Shown: positions 18,310 to 28,055 of the stretch, piece after piece
How positions within the stretch are numbered: position 1 is the stretch's first letter
Layout of the letters: every line of letters starts with the position of its first letter
Source of the DNA: an uncultured Prevotella sp.
Lineage (GTDB): Bacteria; Bacteroidota; Bacteroidia; Bacteroidales; Bacteroidaceae
Assembly (NCBI GenBank): GCA_947170725.1
Contig: CAMVUM010000011.1
Coordinates: 1 to 64,000, forward strand
Reading direction: 5' to 3'
Length of the DNA: 64,000 nucleotides
Notes under the pieces: generated by a model
What the model was told of the DNA's origin: nothing
Databases searched by the model: none
What the model saw: only the letters and a program-made list of their open reading frames with translations
Translations under genes and position numbers: made by a program

Positions 18310-19290
18310 AACATTCAGACCACATAACGACGGCAAGGCTGACGTTTTTTACATTAATTATAACTCCGGTCCCAAGAGTTAAAGTCTGGAGTTGGGGAGT
18401 CAAGCAAAATGCGTTGTGGACAAGGAGGCTTTATATAAATAAATGATTGTATACGACTGCTATTATACAACCACAATCCCGCCACACTATTCACGTTCCT
18501 TAAAATGAATCTGTCATTCATTTGTGAATTGAAATGACAACATCTATTGAAAGAATCTGTTCCGATACAGATATAAGCGCTACATTCCTAAATACGAAAC
18601 ATATTCTTTCCTTTCTTAAATAGGTGAACACTATTCATTAAACACAAAATATCCGGGCGGAGCTTTTACCCGAAAAGATTTTTACTTTAACTAAGGTTAA
18701 TTCGCATCCGGACCACGATTCCTGCGCTATGACGCGAAAACGGCGCTTTTTGATGCAAAACAGGATATGCTGACAATCAGCGCATTACACCTTATTCTAC
18801 GATAAACGTTTTTTCGCCGCACGCCGTAAGGCCCTAACGACCTTGCAACGGGGCTCCCGTTGCAAGACAGCGGCGGCCCCGTTGCACGACGACAACGGCC
18901 TTATCGGGAGGCCGGGAGGCCCTTACGGCTCGTGACGAAACGGAAACGACGGCGCGAAACGGCCGCATTTAACGGTTATTAACTACTCGTTTGCGATTCA
19001 AAAAGTGCGTGTTTTTGTGAATATTCCCAATCTTTTAACATTCGGCTGTCCGTTAGTTGAATATCCGCAACTATCAATAGGCTGTTTTTTAGGGCAAGCA
19101 AACGCTTTCCTTGCAGATGATGAGAAAAAGGCCATAGGCTTAACGCCTCAACTACTTCCAATTCCTTAACTCCTCAAAATCAGAAACCACAACGCATATG
19201 GCTTGACTCCCTGAACAGAGCATAGCACAGCGGCAACTCCCTTCAGCTCCTTAACTCCTAATTTTTCCACCTCCCCTCCTCTATTGTCGG
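18310..19290. other. long non-coding stretch
   Basis: Nearly 1 kb without a credible gene. It contains palindrome copy B (18823-18929) and a pair of distant inverted segments: GGAGTCAAGC-n3-ATGCGTTGTGG near 18397 and its reverse complement near 19189. TTAACTCC occurs twice close to 19165 and 19250. No transposase or terminal target duplication was seen. Confidence 0.55.
18823..18929. repeat. GTTGCAACGGGGC palindromic element, copy B
   Basis: Outer arms GCCGTAAGGCCC and the reverse-complement GGCCCTTACGGC, inner TTGCAACGGGG and CCCCGTTGCA. Internally more rearranged than the others: an extra CCCGTTGCAAG follows the left inner arm. Confidence 0.8.
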
Positions 19291-19300
19291 AAAATATGCT

Positions 19301-19308
19301 TATCTTTG
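19301..19308 (+). promoter_or_regulatory. -7 promoter box of dnaX
   Basis: TATCTTTG. The transcript start near 19313 rules out the ATG at 19284 and supports 19392. Confidence 0.75.
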
Positions 19309-19391
19309 CAGAAACTTCCGTACTCACCGCCACGGCCGCAGACCGGAACGCGGGAAACCGGGGAAGAGACACATTATATATAAAGGTATAT

Positions 19392-21296
19392 ATGGGAGAA
19401 TACATTGTTTCAGCACGCAAATACCGCCCCACCACTTTCGACACCGTGGTTGGACAAGGCGCCCTGACCACAACGCTGAAGAACGCCGTGCGCAGCGGAA
19501 AGCTGGCTCACGCCTACCTCTTTTGCGGACCGCGCGGTGTGGGCAAGACAACCTGCGCCCGCATCTTTGCAAAGGCAATCAACTGTCTGTCGCCGACAGA
19601 AGCCGGCGACGCCTGCGGAGAATGCGAGAGCTGCCGCGCCTTCAACGAACACCGCTCGTTCAACATCTTCGAGCTGGACGCGGCAAGCAACAACTCGGTG
19701 GAACACATCAAGACGCTCATGGAGCAGACACGCATACCGCCGCAGGTGGGACGCTACAAGGTCTTCATTATTGACGAGGTCCACATGCTTTCCACGGCTG
19801 CCTTCAACGCCTTCCTCAAGACGCTCGAAGAACCGCCGGCCCACGTCATCTTCGTGCTGGCAACCACCGAGAAACACAAAATCCTGCCCACCATCCTCTC
19901 GCGCTGCCAGATTTATGACTTCGAGCGGATGACCGTGAGAGGCACGATTGACCATCTAAAGCATGTAGCCGACAGCGAGGGCATCACCTACGAGGAAGAA
20001 GCCCTGGCTGTGATAGCCGAAAAGGCCGACGGAGGTATGCGCGACGCTCTGTCCATATTCGACCAGGCAGCCAGCTTCTGTCAGGGGAACATCACATACC
20101 AGAAAGTCATTGAAGACCTCAACGTGCTCGACTCCGACCACTATTTCCGCATCATGGACTTCGCCCGAGAGAATAAGGTCAGCGAAATCATGGTACTGCT
20201 CAACGACATCATAGCCAAGGGATTCGACGGCGGACTGCTCATCGGCGGACTGGCCGCCCACGTGCGCAATGTGCTCATGGCCAAGGACGAAGCCACACTG
20301 CCCCTCCTCGAAGTCAGCCAGCAGCAACGCGAACGCTACAGCGAGCAGGCCAAACAGTGTGACACGCGCTTCCTCTATCAGGCTCTGAGGCTGATGAACC
20401 AGTGTGACATCAATTACCGACAGAGCAGCAACAAGCGGCTGCTGGTAGAACTGACGCTCATCGAGGTGGCACAGATAACCCAGCCGGACGACTCGCCGGC
20501 TGCGGGGCCCCGCCCCAAGAGACTGAAAACCCTGTTCAAAAACCTGATGCAGCAGGCGCATCAGCATAGTGCGGCTCCGCAGGTAGCCGTCGGTGCCGCC
20601 GCCGCATCATCTGCCGGTAGCCGCAATGACACCGCTAAAAACCACACAACGGATTCTTCCGCCACACAACAGCAGACGACGGATTACGCAAAGACTGCTG
20701 GCAACGGCGTTTCATCCACTCCGCAGACATCCCAGACCGATTCTGCACAACAACAGACCGACACGCCGCAACACATCTATCATGCTTCGGCACGCCCCCA
20801 ACTGAAAACCAACGGAAATGCATTGGGATATTCATGGAACAACCTCCGTCAGATGGCCAAACCCCAAAAGATGCAAATCATACCGGGCACGCTTGGGGGA
20901 GACGACCCCAACGGAACGGTCAAAGACGAACACCAAGAGTTCAACCAGCATGAATTGGAGTTTCAATGGATGTCAATGTGCAACCGGATGCCACAGAAAC
21001 TGAGTGGCATCGCAGCACGAATGAAGAACATGAATCCCTCCATAACCGCCATTCCGGAAATCGAGGTGATTGTTGAAAACCAGATCATGTTCGACCAGAT
21101 GCAAGCCATCAAGGGCAGTATCGTCAACACTCTGCGACTCTATCTTCACAACAGCGGAATCACGCTGAACATGCGTCTGGCCGAACGGCACGAACAGGCG
21201 AAGGTTCTCACCAGACGCGAACAGTTTGAGGAAATGAGCCGGCAGAACCCGTCGGTAGAGAAACTGCGCGCGCTGCTCGATCTGGAACTGGCATAG
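19392..21296 (+). CDS. dnaX: DNA polymerase III subunit gamma/tau
   Basis: A 634-residue clamp-loader ATPase. The start MGEYIVSARKYRP is the family N-terminus. Walker A GPRGVGKT is at 46-53, the zinc cysteines are C65, C75, C78 and C81, the DEVH box is at 128-131 and the SRC arginine finger (LSRCQ) is near 168. Domain III follows to about residue 380. Then comes a Gln/Thr/Ala/Ser-rich linker of about 120 residues and a C-terminal tau-like module. I see no obvious slippery A run for a short gamma form, though this was only scanned by eye. Confidence 0.94.
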   Translation: MGEYIVSARKYRPTTFDTVVGQGALTTTLKNAVRSGKLAHAYLFCGPRGVGKTTCARIFAKAINCLSPTEAGDACGECESCRAFNEHRSFNIFELDAASNNSVEHIKTLMEQTRIPPQVGRYKVFIIDEVHMLSTAAFNAFLKTLEEPPAHVIFVLATTEKHKILPTILSRCQIYDFERMTVRGTIDHLKHVADSEGITYEEEALAVIAEKADGGMRDALSIFDQAASFCQGNITYQKVIEDLNVLDSDHYFRIMDFARENKVSEIMVLLNDIIAKGFDGGLLIGGLAAHVRNVLMAKDEATLPLLEVSQQQRERYSEQAKQCDTRFLYQALRLMNQCDINYRQSSNKRLLVELTLIEVAQITQPDDSPAAGPRPKRLKTLFKNLMQQAHQHSAAPQVAVGAAAASSAGSRNDTAKNHTTDSSATQQQTTDYAKTAGNGVSSTPQTSQTDSAQQQTDTPQHIYHASARPQLKTNGNALGYSWNNLRQMAKPQKMQIIPGTLGGDDPNGTVKDEHQEFNQHELEFQWMSMCNRMPQKLSGIAARMKNMNPSITAIPEIEVIVENQIMFDQMQAIKGSIVNTLRLYLHNSGITLNMRLAERHEQAKVLTRREQFEEMSRQNPSVEKLRALLDLELA

Positions 21297-21382
21297 AAGG
21301 GAAGAAAAGATATGAATGGAACATCAGAAAAAACATAGGCCAAATGGTTGTTCCAACCGGCCTGCGCCACGCCTGCCGTTCT

Positions 21383-22225
21383 TCAATGGAACATCCGCAG
21401 GAAACGGTTCTTCAGCCCGTTGCGGGCCCTTACCATGCTGAGGAATCCATCCTTTATGGCACGCAGATCATCCGTAAGCACATCGTCGCACTTGCTGGCT
21501 ACGTCCATCGGAATAGTATAGAGACATGACGCCATGGCCCCGGCCATGCAGGCAATGGTGTCCGAATCGCCTCCGATAGACACCGCCAAACGTATAGTCT
21601 CCTCGAAAGAACGGCCTTCGAGGAAAGCCATGATTGCTTCGGGGACACTCCCCTGACAGGATACATCAAAGGTGTAGCCGGGCCGTATGTCGTCCAGCTT
21701 TCTGTTGAGGTCATATCCGAAATTTGTCTCAATGTACGACTTGATTTCCTCTTTGGTGTTTCCTGCGCGGCACATATACATACACGCGGCCACGGCCTGA
21801 GCTCCCTTGATGCCCTCTGGATGGTCATGTGTGACGCCGGCTGAGATTTCGGCCAGCGTCAGAGCCTCATCAAGCGTGGCGGCATAGAGGCCTATGGGAC
21901 TGACGCGCATTCCCGATCCATTGCCCCAGCTTCCGTATGGTTTCGGTTTTTTGCTGAAAATCCAATGAAAGAACCGGCCTCCATAACCAGCGCGTGGATA
22001 GCGATGCCCCAATTCCTGCATACACTCGACCAGTCGGTCGGGCGAATGGGTTTCGTCGGTGGTCAGCCACCACGCAACGGCCAGCGTCATAACGGTGTCG
22101 TCGGTAAAGCGGCTTTTAGCACAGAACAGTTCAAATTCAGTTGTCTTGATGTTGTTGAACTCATAGACAGAGCCGACGATATCGCCTACGATAGCACCGA
22201 GCATATTCTTATTTATTATCTTCAT
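21383..22225 (-). CDS. ADP-ribosylglycohydrolase family protein
   Basis: A 280-residue DraG-like hydrolase that removes ADP-ribose from proteins or small molecules. The two magnesium sites are visible: FTDDT (40-44) and IGGDSDTIA (about 232-240), with GAIVGDIVGS at the N-terminus. A secreted form is unlikely as there is no signal peptide. The gene stands alone, with its own -7 box, so neighbours give no hint to its target. Nitrogenase regulation can be excluded by context; toxin-antitoxin roles exist in the family but no partner is present. Confidence 0.88.
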   Translation of the reverse strand: MKIINKNMLGAIVGDIVGSVYEFNNIKTTEFELFCAKSRFTDDTVMTLAVAWWLTTDETHSPDRLVECMQELGHRYPRAGYGGRFFHWIFSKKPKPYGSWGNGSGMRVSPIGLYAATLDEALTLAEISAGVTHDHPEGIKGAQAVAACMYMCRAGNTKEEIKSYIETNFGYDLNRKLDDIRPGYTFDVSCQGSVPEAIMAFLEGRSFEETIRLAVSIGGDSDTIACMAGAMASCLYTIPMDVASKCDDVLTDDLRAIKDGFLSMVRARNGLKNRFLRMFH

Positions 22226-22257
22226 GGCCGTACATTCATTGATTGTTATTCAAACCG

Positions 22258-22265
22258 CAAATATA
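22258..22265 (-). promoter_or_regulatory. -7 promoter box of the ADP-ribosylglycohydrolase gene
   Basis: TATATTTG on the minus strand, about 33 bases before the ATG at 22225. Confidence 0.65.
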
Positions 22266-22380
22266 AATGTTTTATTTAAAAAAACTAACAAAACGTGCCG
22301 TAATATTTGTGAAAATAATTAGACACGCAGGGCTTTTGTATTCCGATACAAAATATTTCAGACTATCGCCATACGCCGAC

Positions 22381-22425
22381 AAAAAACCGGGAAGAGGCAG
22401 GAGTTACGTTTCGGCCTCTTCCCGG
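22381..22425 (-). terminator. terminator of asnA
   Basis: CCGGGAAGAGGC and GCCTCTTCCCGG form a perfect 12-base stem. On the minus strand it is followed by TTTTTT. It begins 23 bases after the asnA stop. Confidence 0.92.
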
Positions 22426-22447
22426 TGTCTTTATCTACTAATTAACA

Positions 22448-23485
22448 TCAAATCAGCGGCATGCCAAGTTCGCGACATTCACGCCTCATGTCCTCGGGCC
22501 AGATGCTTGCCTGGATTTCTCCTATGTGGGCCTTGTGGAGCATGACCATACAAAGACGGCTCTGACCGATACCGCCGCCTATGCTGAGAGGCAGCTCTCC
22601 GGCGAGCAGCTTGCGGTGGAAATAGAGTCCGGCGCGGTCTTCCTGTCCTTCGAGAGCGAGCTGGCGGGTTAGCGCGGCAGCGTCAACACGAATTCCCATA
22701 GAGGAAAGCTCGAACGAACGGCCAAGCACAGGATACCATATAAGAATGTCGCCGTTGAGTCCTGTACGGCCGTCTTCGGCTACAGTCGACCAGTCGTCGT
22801 AGTCGGGGGCACGTCCGTCGTGCTTCTTTCCATCACTCAACCGACCACCTATGCCTATCACGAAAACGGCACCATACTTGCGGCAGATTTCGTCCTCACG
22901 CTCTTTCGGCGATTTGTCGGGGTACATCCGGAAGAGTTCTTCGCTATGAATGAAGGTTATCTTCTCTGGCAGGAAAGGCTTCAGTTGCGGGTATGTCTCA
23001 CACGTGAGATATTCAGTCCGCCGGATAGCGGAATAGATGCGCTCAACGACACTCTTCAGATGACCTACAGTGCGCTGTGCGGCCGTGATAACAGCCTCCC
23101 AGTCCCACTGGTCGACATAGAGGGAATGGAGATTGTCCAACTCTTCGTCGGCACGGATAGCGTTCATGTCGGTATATATTCCATAGCCCGGTTCGACTTC
23201 GTATTCTGCCAGTGACAGACGTTTCCATTTGGCCAGCGAGTGGACAACCTCTGCACGGGCTTCGCCAAGGTCCTTTATTGGAAAAGTTACGGCACGCTCA
23301 ACACCGTTAAGGTCGTCGTTGATTCCAAGTCCCTGAAGAACAAACAGTGGTGCTGTCACTCGCCGTAAACGCAGTTCGGTTGACAAGTTCTGCTGAAAAA
23401 ACTCCTTAATCAGCTTGATGCCCTGTTCTGTCTGCTTCATGTCAAGCAGTCTGTCGTAGGCTATGGGCTTAATCAGTTTACTCAT
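22448..23485 (-). CDS. asnA: aspartate--ammonia ligase (asparagine synthetase A)
   Basis: A 345-residue enzyme making asparagine from aspartate, ammonia and ATP. It has a class II aminoacyl-tRNA-synthetase-like fold. Family sequence is continuous: the RVTAPLFV and GVERAV-FPIKDL segments, then VDQWDWE, GIGGRLSDGKKHDGRAPDYDDW in pieces, and the C-terminal LSIGGGIGQSRLCM motif 3. Normal length. It is a single-gene unit with its own promoter and strong terminator. Confidence 0.94.
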   Translation of the reverse strand: MSKLIKPIAYDRLLDMKQTEQGIKLIKEFFQQNLSTELRLRRVTAPLFVLQGLGINDDLNGVERAVTFPIKDLGEARAEVVHSLAKWKRLSLAEYEVEPGYGIYTDMNAIRADEELDNLHSLYVDQWDWEAVITAAQRTVGHLKSVVERIYSAIRRTEYLTCETYPQLKPFLPEKITFIHSEELFRMYPDKSPKEREDEICRKYGAVFVIGIGGRLSDGKKHDGRAPDYDDWSTVAEDGRTGLNGDILIWYPVLGRSFELSSMGIRVDAAALTRQLALEGQEDRAGLYFHRKLLAGELPLSIGGGIGQSRLCMVMLHKAHIGEIQASIWPEDMRRECRELGMPLI

Positions 23486-23531
23486 AATCGTTTGGTTTTG
23501 ATTTATATTAAAGTGTTTGTGTTATGCGATG

Positions 23532-23539
23532 CAAAGATA
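23532..23539 (-). promoter_or_regulatory. -7 promoter box of asnA
   Basis: TATCTTTG on the minus strand, leaving a leader of about 40 bases. Confidence 0.7.
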
Positions 23540-23544
23540 ACGAT

Positions 23545-24015
23545 TTTACGCCACAATGCAACATAAAAAACAACTATTTTACGCAAAATGACAGAAAACA
23601 CGTTTCTATGGCGTCAAGATGCGAACGACAGTCATCTAATGGCTCCAGCTTCGGAAGCCGCCAGTAATAGTGCCTTCTTTGGAAGCCGCCAGTAATGATG
23701 CCTGAAGAAAATATGTTAATATCATTCGGAAAAAAGCTGCTTTTTAAAACACAAACACAGTATAACATGCGGTATGTCAACCTCACAGGCGACGATTAAG
23801 TGGAATTTCTCGTCAACTTCCCCGAAATCAATATTCCGGTTCACTTTGTATATGCAGACAATAAGTAGAAGAAATGACGTAAGACCTATGGCCATAAGGT
23901 CACAAACAAACCGAATTCCCCACCTTGATGACCATCCAAAAGCATTGTCAGGGCATTAATTATCCGTTCCGAAGATTAATTCACACAAAAAATGTAGGCT
24001 ATTCAAAATAAAATG
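23545..24015. other. non-coding stretch between asnA and tRNA-Arg
   Basis: About 470 bases. GGAAGCCGCCAGTAAT occurs twice (near 23654 and 23682). Open frames here are short and lack promoters or ribosome sites. I see nothing else. Confidence 0.5.
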
Positions 24016-24017
24016 AT

Positions 24018-24025
24018 TACTTTTG
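24018..24025 (+). promoter_or_regulatory. -7 promoter box of tRNA-Arg
   Basis: TACTTTTG, ending ten bases before the mature 5' end of the tRNA, so the leader is very short. Confidence 0.65.
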
Positions 24026-24035
24026 CAGCCGAAAA

Positions 24036-24109
24036 GGTTCCGTAGCTTAGCTGAATAGAGCGTCAGATTCCGGTTCTGAAGGTCGTGGGTTTGAATCCCA
24101 CCGGGATCA
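24036..24109 (+). tRNA. tRNA-Arg (anticodon CCG)
   Basis: Cloverleaf with acceptor GGTTCCG / CGGGATC (including G-U pairs), D arm GCTTAGCTGAATAGAGC, anticodon arm TCAGA-TTCCGGT-TCTGA with anticodon CCG, and T arm GTGGG-TTTGAAT-CCCAC. 74 bases; CCA not encoded. Confidence 0.95.
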
Positions 24110-24116
24110 CTATCAG

Positions 24117-24163
24117 GACGGTGGCATGCCAAAATAGAAAAAGGGCATGCCACCGTCTTTTTG
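24117..24163 (+). terminator. terminator of tRNA-Arg
   Basis: GACGGTGGCATGCC and GGCATGCCACCGTC form a perfect 14-base stem followed by TTTTTG, seven bases after the tRNA. Confidence 0.93.
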
Positions 24164-24296
24164 TTTGACAACGAATCCACACTTTCACCCAACACACATA
24201 AGGCAGACCAAAGCCCAACAACAGTCTGACGTCCAAATTAAGAAACGAATAGAAACATTCTCCGACCATTTCTTTGGCCGTCTCCGAAATTCTCCG

Positions 24297-24304
24297 TATT
24301 TTTG
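24297..24304 (+). promoter_or_regulatory. -7 promoter box of pepT
   Basis: TATTTTTG, about 40 bases before the ATG. Confidence 0.65.
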
Positions 24305-24344
24305 TAGAAACAATTTATGACAGAATAAATCATAGACAAACGAT

Positions 24345-25571
24345 ATGGACATCACAGAAAGATTCTTGAACTACACCAAGTTCGACACGCAGTCCGCCGA
24401 GGACAGCCAGAGTGTGCCCAGTACGCCAAAACAGCTCCTCTTTGCCGAATATCTCCGGAAGGAACTGGAAAACGAGGGACTCGAGGATGTCGAACTTGAC
24501 GACAAAGGCTATATCTATGCCACACTGCCGTCAAACATCAAAGGTAAAGAAGTGCCGACGATAGGCTTCATCTCACACTATGACACAAGCCCCGACTGCA
24601 GCGGCGCCAACATCAAGGCGCGCATCGTCAGCAACTATGACGGCGGCGACATCGTACTGTCGGAAGGCATAGTCTCATCACCTAAGAAATTTCCCGAGCT
24701 GCTCAACCATGTCGGCGAGGACCTCATTGTCACTGACGGACATACGCTGCTCGGAGCAGACGACAAGGCGGGCATAGCCGAAATCATGCAGGCAATGTGC
24801 TGGCTGCGCGATCACAAGGAAGTGAAACACGGAAAAATACGCATTGCGTTCAATCCCGACGAGGAAATCGGAATGGGGGCCCATCATTTTGACGTAGAGA
24901 AGTTCGGATGCGAATGGGCCTACACGATGGACGGCGGCGATCTCGGAGACCTTGAATTTGAAAACTTCAATGCCGCCGGAGCAAAAATAACGATAAAGGG
25001 CGTGAGCGTCCACCCGGGATATGCCAAGGGAAAAATGGTCAATGCAAACCGTCTTGCAGCGGAATTTGCAGCCATGCTCCCTGCCGACGAGACTCCCGAG
25101 ACGACCGAAGGCTATCAGGGATTCTACCATCTTCTGGGCATAAAGAGCAACATAGAAAACGCTACACTGTCGTATATCATCCGCGACCACGACCGCCACA
25201 AGTTTGAGGCGCGCAAGGCTTTCATAGCGGAATGTGCGGCACGGATGAACGAAAAGTATGGCGAGGGAACGGTTACGGCCGATGTCAACGACCAGTACTA
25301 TAACATGAAGGAAAAAATCGATCCGTGCATGCACGTCATCGACCTCGTCCTGAAGGCAATGCAGGACTGCGACGTGGCACCGAAGGTTGAACCGATACGT
25401 GGAGGAACAGACGGCGCACAGTTGTCGTTCAAGGGGCTGCCCTGTCCCAACATATTCGCCGGCGGCGTCAATTTCCACGGTCCTTACGAGTTCGTAAGCA
25501 TCCAGTCGATGCAAAAAGCCATGAAAGTCATAGTCAGAATATGCGAACTGACAGCCGAATATAACGACTGA
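24345..25571 (+). CDS. pepT: peptidase T (tripeptide aminopeptidase)
   Basis: A 408-residue M20B zinc metallopeptidase that releases the N-terminal residue from tripeptides in the cytoplasm. Metal ligands: His78 and Asp80 in SHYDTSPD, Asp140 in LGADDKAG, Glu173/174 in PDEEIG, Asp196 region in TMDGGDLG, and the C-terminal histidine in FHGPYEFV. Full length, with the lid domain starting near [12 protein letters not shown]. Single-gene unit ending at a shared two-way terminator. Confidence 0.94.
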   Translation: MDITERFLNYTKFDTQSAEDSQSVPSTPKQLLFAEYLRKELENEGLEDVELDDKGYIYATLPSNIKGKEVPTIGFISHYDTSPDCSGANIKARIVSNYDGGDIVLSEGIVSSPKKFPELLNHVGEDLIVTDGHTLLGADDKAGIAEIMQAMCWLRDHKEVKHGKIRIAFNPDEEIGMGAHHFDVEKFGCEWAYTMDGGDLGDLEFENFNAAGAKITIKGVSVHPGYAKGKMVNANRLAAEFAAMLPADETPETTEGYQGFYHLLGIKSNIENATLSYIIRDHDRHKFEARKAFIAECAARMNEKYGEGTVTADVNDQYYNMKEKIDPCMHVIDLVLKAMQDCDVAPKVEPIRGGTDGAQLSFKGLPCPNIFAGGVNFHGPYEFVSIQSMQKAMKVIVRICELTAEYND

Positions 25572-25582
25572 AATAAAGATAA

Positions 25583-25647
25583 AAAAAGAAGAGGGCTGCG
25601 CTCAAGTCATTACGTTTTTGACTTTTAAGCGCAGCCCTCTTCTTTTT
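25583..25647. terminator. bidirectional terminator between pepT and the antiporter gene
   Basis: AAGAAGAGGGCTGCGCT and AGCGCAGCCCTCTTCTT form a 17-base stem flanked by A runs on the left and T runs on the right. It can therefore end transcription from both convergent genes. Confidence 0.92.
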
Positions 25648-25669
25648 CTGATTTCCAAGACGTAGCCTC

Positions 25670-27928
25670 TCAATCTTCAACCTTCAACTTCATAAGCGAC
25701 TCTTCCTCGCCGACAACCCATATTATGTCACCTTTCGAAAACCGATGACCGGGTTCCATCTGTGAAAGATTCTCTTCTCCCTCCTCAATGCCGACCACCA
25801 TGCAGTTGTAGTCACTGCGTATGCCGCTTTCCTGAAGCGTTTTGCCTATGAACGGACTGCTGCCCGTGATGACCATCTGACGGAGTTTCATCTCACGCTT
25901 CTCAAATTCCGGATCGTCACCATATACCTCCTCACGCAACGCCGCCCCCATGTTTGTCAGCTGGTCGTCGCTTCCTACCACACGTACCCTGTCTCCTGGA
26001 AATATGACCGAACTGCCGTCAGGGATATTCATTCGGCGGTTGGCACGCAGAATACTGCTGACGTGGACACCAAACTTCTGTCGCAGGCTTAGCTCGGCCA
26101 GTGTGCGGCCGGCCCACATCGAATCGGCCGGGATGTCGAAATCAGCCAAGTGGATGTCGCGGTCCAACAAATGGCCTTCATACAAGGGACGTTTGCGGCC
26201 ATGGACCTGGGCCTCAATGTCGCGCGAACGGAGGTTCTTGATGAACAGCCGTTCCAGCCTTATGCTGCTGTGCTTCAGCCGGCGGGAGAGCACCATGCCT
26301 ATCACGAGAGCTACGGCGATTGTTATTATAAAAGCGTTGGCAAAGCGGCTGAGATAATTGCAGACGTAGAAGACGAACGAACAGGCTATCACCACGCGTA
26401 CGATAATCGTGAAGATTAGCGGCAGATGATTGAGACGGCTCTCCGCCCACAGCCCCTTGAACTCCTCACTGTGGTTCTTCTTCATAACCATCGCACGCAA
26501 AAACGGCGATATGAACAGCACCGTCAGGGCCCCGCAGACGAAATTGGCCGTCCAGTGCCAGCCGGAAAGGATATGGCGGATGAAAGGCAGAAAGACAGTA
26601 AGCATGACGAAGATTATGGCGATGGAGAGGATAGAGTATATCACGACGTTGATGGTCATCTGAGTGATAAGGCTCTTCCACTTGTTCTTTGCCGCCGATG
26701 TTGACGGATGGCTGAGCGTGATGTGGTTGAGGAAAACTATCACGCCGGACGGCAGACGACGCTCCATTAAGGTGTAGCAGGGCGTCGCGGCACGCATCAT
26801 GTAGGGCGTGAGGAAGGTTGTGATAACCGAAACTGCCACGACAACGGGATAGAGAAAGTTACTGATGACACCGAGAGAGAGCCCGAGAGATGCTATGATG
26901 AACGCGAACTCACCTATCTGCGCCATCGAAAAACCGCACTTCATGGCTGTCTTCAACGGCTGTCCGCTGAGAAGATAGCCGAATGAGCCAAGCACGGCCT
27001 GCCCGATGAGTATCGTCAGGACGATGGTGACTACCGGCAAAGCATATTCAACCAGTATCCTTGGTTCCACAAGCATACCCACTGAAACGAAAAAGATTGC
27101 TCCAAAGAGGTTTTTCACGGGTTCTACGAGCTTTATTATCTTGTCAGCCTCAACCGTTTCGGCCAATATGCTGCCCATTACGAAGGCACCGAAAGCACTA
27201 CTGAAGCCTACCTGAGTGGACACGACGGCCATCAGGCAGCACAGTCCGAGCGACACGATGAGCAGTGTCTCTTCGTTGATGAGCTTACGGACGTTGCGCA
27301 AGAACATTGGAATGAGGAAAATGCCGACCACAAACCATAGTATCAGAAAGAAAGCGATACTAAGAACACTGCGCAACATCTGACCGCCGTCCGGGCTGCT
27401 TCCGCCGGCAACAGCCGCCAACATGACCATCATTACGATTGCAAGGACATCCTCGAGAATGAGCACGCTCATCACAAGACCAGCAAAACGCTGCTGACGC
27501 AAACCAAGATCATCAAACGCCTTATATATAATGGTGGTGGAACTCATGGCCAGCATGCCGCCGAGAAAGATGCAGTCCATCTGCCGCCATCCAAACAGCT
27601 TACCGGAAGAAAAGCCCATCATCATCATACAGAATATTATGGAACATGCGGCTATGACCGGAGCCGCACCCATTTTGAGAATCTTCTTGAACGAGAAATC
27701 AAGTCCGAGAGAGAACAAAAGGAAAATAACACCGATGTCGGCCCACGTCTTTACGTCAGCACTATCCATGACAGACATTGTATAAGGCATGTGAGGACTG
27801 ACCAGAAAGCCGGCCACGATATAGCCGAGAACAAGCGGTTGCCTGAGTTTTTTGAATATAAGAGTAACTGTTCCTGCCACAACCAGTATAAGGGCAAGGT
27901 CTTTCACGAGTTCCGGTAATTCTGCCAT
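25670..27928 (-). CDS. CPA2-family cation:proton antiporter with RCK-C domains
   Basis: A 752-residue inner-membrane antiporter exchanging K+ or Na+ for protons. About twelve hydrophobic segments fill residues 1-400, with KefB-like blocks GYIVAGFLVSP, FLLFSLGLDFSFK and the MSSTTIIYK region. A second group of membrane segments (about 430-555) is an extra module. The C-terminus has two TrkA-C/RCK-C-like units (LAELSLRQKFGV...VIFPGDRVRVVG and LQESGIRSDYN...GDIIWVVGE), which commonly bind nucleotides or sense ligands. No glutathione-binding KefC-type Rossmann domain is evident. Which ion is carried cannot be told. Confidence 0.88.
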   Translation of the reverse strand: MAELPELVKDLALILVVAGTVTLIFKKLRQPLVLGYIVAGFLVSPHMPYTMSVMDSADVKTWADIGVIFLLFSLGLDFSFKKILKMGAAPVIAACSIIFCMMMMGFSSGKLFGWRQMDCIFLGGMLAMSSTTIIYKAFDDLGLRQQRFAGLVMSVLILEDVLAIVMMVMLAAVAGGSSPDGGQMLRSVLSIAFFLILWFVVGIFLIPMFLRNVRKLINEETLLIVSLGLCCLMAVVSTQVGFSSAFGAFVMGSILAETVEADKIIKLVEPVKNLFGAIFFVSVGMLVEPRILVEYALPVVTIVLTILIGQAVLGSFGYLLSGQPLKTAMKCGFSMAQIGEFAFIIASLGLSLGVISNFLYPVVVAVSVITTFLTPYMMRAATPCYTLMERRLPSGVIVFLNHITLSHPSTSAAKNKWKSLITQMTINVVIYSILSIAIIFVMLTVFLPFIRHILSGWHWTANFVCGALTVLFISPFLRAMVMKKNHSEEFKGLWAESRLNHLPLIFTIIVRVVIACSFVFYVCNYLSRFANAFIITIAVALVIGMVLSRRLKHSSIRLERLFIKNLRSRDIEAQVHGRKRPLYEGHLLDRDIHLADFDIPADSMWAGRTLAELSLRQKFGVHVSSILRANRRMNIPDGSSVIFPGDRVRVVGSDDQLTNMGAALREEVYGDDPEFEKREMKLRQMVITGSSPFIGKTLQESGIRSDYNCMVVGIEEGEENLSQMEPGHRFSKGDIIWVVGEEESLMKLKVED

Positions 27929-28023
27929 TCTATACTTTTAAATTATTAATTCTTGAACTTTAATTCCAAATAGCTCCACAACATTCTTGGATATGCAATG
28001 CGCTGACATACATCCCATATAGC

Positions 28024-28047
28024 TCTGTCCGTACTACATACGGACAG
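28024..28047. terminator. hairpin after lptD
   Basis: CTGTCCGTA and TACGGACAG form a nine-base stem just after the lptD stop. There is no T run, so terminator function is uncertain. Confidence 0.4.
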
Positions 28048-28055
28048 ACAAAGGC

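Noticed and set aside
18979..19161. Short minus-strand frames in the gene-free kilobase
   Set aside because: No family resemblance, start signals or conservation hints.
19284..19391. Extended dnaX start
   Set aside because: The extension spans the promoter; the family N-terminus begins at 19392.
23574..23786. 70-codon minus-strand frame between asnA and tRNA-Arg
   Set aside because: Composition is not protein-like and it translates a short direct repeat; no promoter or ribosome site.
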